From Trueperaceae bacterium (GTDB lineage Bacteria > Deinococcota > Deinococci > Deinococcales > Trueperaceae), in assembly GCA_007130445.1 (NCBI GenBank), contig SLSM01000132.1:1-5429 (forward strand): DNA of 5,429 bases, given 5' to 3'. Made by a program: the position numbers and the translations under genes. The notes under the pieces were generated by a model. The model searched no databases. It was not told where the DNA came from and was given only the letters and a program-made list of their open reading frames with translations. Below are positions 5,147 to 5,429 of the stretch, one piece after another (position 1 is the first letter of the stretch; each line of letters opens with the position of its first letter).

Positions 5147-5429
5147 ATGCAGCGTGTCCTCGTCCTGTGCACGCACAACAGCGCCAGAAGCCAGATGGCC
5201 GAAGGCTGGCTGCGCCATCACGCCGTCGAGGCAGGCGTCGACCTCGACGTCTGGTCGGCCGGTACGGAGCGCACCCGCGTCAAACCCGACGCCATCACCG
5301 TGATGGCCGAGGTCGGCATCGACCTCGCCGCGCACACCAGCAAGCGCCTCGACGAGGTGCCCGAGCCGTGGTCGTTCGACGTGGTCCTGACCGTATGCGA
5401 CGCGGCGAACGAGACCTGCCCCAGCTACC
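5147..5429 (+). CDS. arsC: Arsenate reductase, thioredoxin-coupled (3' end outside window)
   Basis: A cytoplasmic enzyme of the low-molecular-weight tyrosine phosphatase fold that reduces arsenate to arsenite. The first 94 residues are present; the gene runs off the right edge. The P-loop is C8-T-H-N-S-A-R14-S, a C-x5-R anion-binding loop, followed by Q-M-A-E-G-W. Further conserved blocks are W-S-A-G-T at 36-40, V45-K-P-D-A (family: V-x-P-x-A), and V-C84-D-A-A-N-E-T-C91-P. Cys8, Cys84 and Cys91 match the Cys10/Cys82/Cys89 redox relay of Staphylococcus ArsC, including the 7-residue spacing, which supports arsenate reductase over a plain phosphatase. The catalytic Asp near the C-terminus (D-P) is not in view. 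The start at ATG 5147 has AGGAG at 5134-5138, 8 nt upstream. It has its own candidate promoter, so it is probably separate from the decarboxylase operon and may begin an ars operon continuing to the right. Confidence 0.9.
   Translation, partial: MQRVLVLCTHNSARSQMAEGWLRHHAVEAGVDLDVWSAGTERTRVKPDAITVMAEVGIDLAAHTSKRLDEVPEPWSFDVVLTVCDAANETCPSY

Noticed and set aside
1..5429. CRISPR arrays, tRNA or rRNA genes, insertion sequences
   Set aside because: No regularly spaced direct repeats, no cloverleaf or rRNA-like stretches, and no transposase motifs were seen on either strand.

Overview
This is a high-GC bacterial window (G+C is very high throughout, with GTG starts and GC-ending codons). All supported genes lie on the plus strand. 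I cannot name the phylum. The small decarboxylase operon, the short form of the beta subunit and the loose TANNNT-type -10 elements fit several high-GC lineages.

Layout. (1) 1-374: the 3' part of a gene for a small lipoprotein with a YtkA/FixH-like domain; its true start probably lies just left of the window. (2) 385-1335: a biotin-protein ligase without a DNA-binding domain and with altered biotin-loop residues. (3) 1336-1518: an intergenic stretch with a candidate promoter and a 10-bp palindrome near the predicted transcription start. (4) 1519-4839: a tight three-gene operon for a biotin-dependent, Na+-translocating decarboxylase: gamma (small one-helix membrane anchor), alpha (carboxyltransferase plus C-terminal biotin carrier) and beta (membrane sodium pump). 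Gamma and alpha overlap as ATGA, and alpha and beta are 1 nt apart. (5) 4840-5146: about 300 bases without a gene, holding weak hairpins, two abutting 5-6-5 inverted repeats and a candidate promoter. (6) 5147 to the right edge: the first 94 codons of a thioredoxin-type arsenate reductase (ArsC, low-molecular-weight phosphatase fold).

How the genes work together. The ligase would attach biotin to Lys601 of the alpha subunit. Alpha would move a carboxyl group from an oxo-acid or related substrate onto biotin. The beta subunit would decarboxylate carboxybiotin and use the free energy to export Na+, with gamma holding the complex at the membrane. No biotin carboxylase is present, which favours decarboxylation over ATP-driven carboxylation. 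Alpha keeps the metal ligands and the oxo-acid-binding residues of oxaloacetate decarboxylase and pyruvate carboxylase, but its signature loops are divergent, so the substrate is not certain.

The most interesting point is that enzyme and acceptor both deviate from consensus. The ligase has Gln where E. coli BirA has Arg118, and the acceptor reads EAMKA instead of EAMKM. This suggests a co-adapted, possibly private, biotinylation pair.
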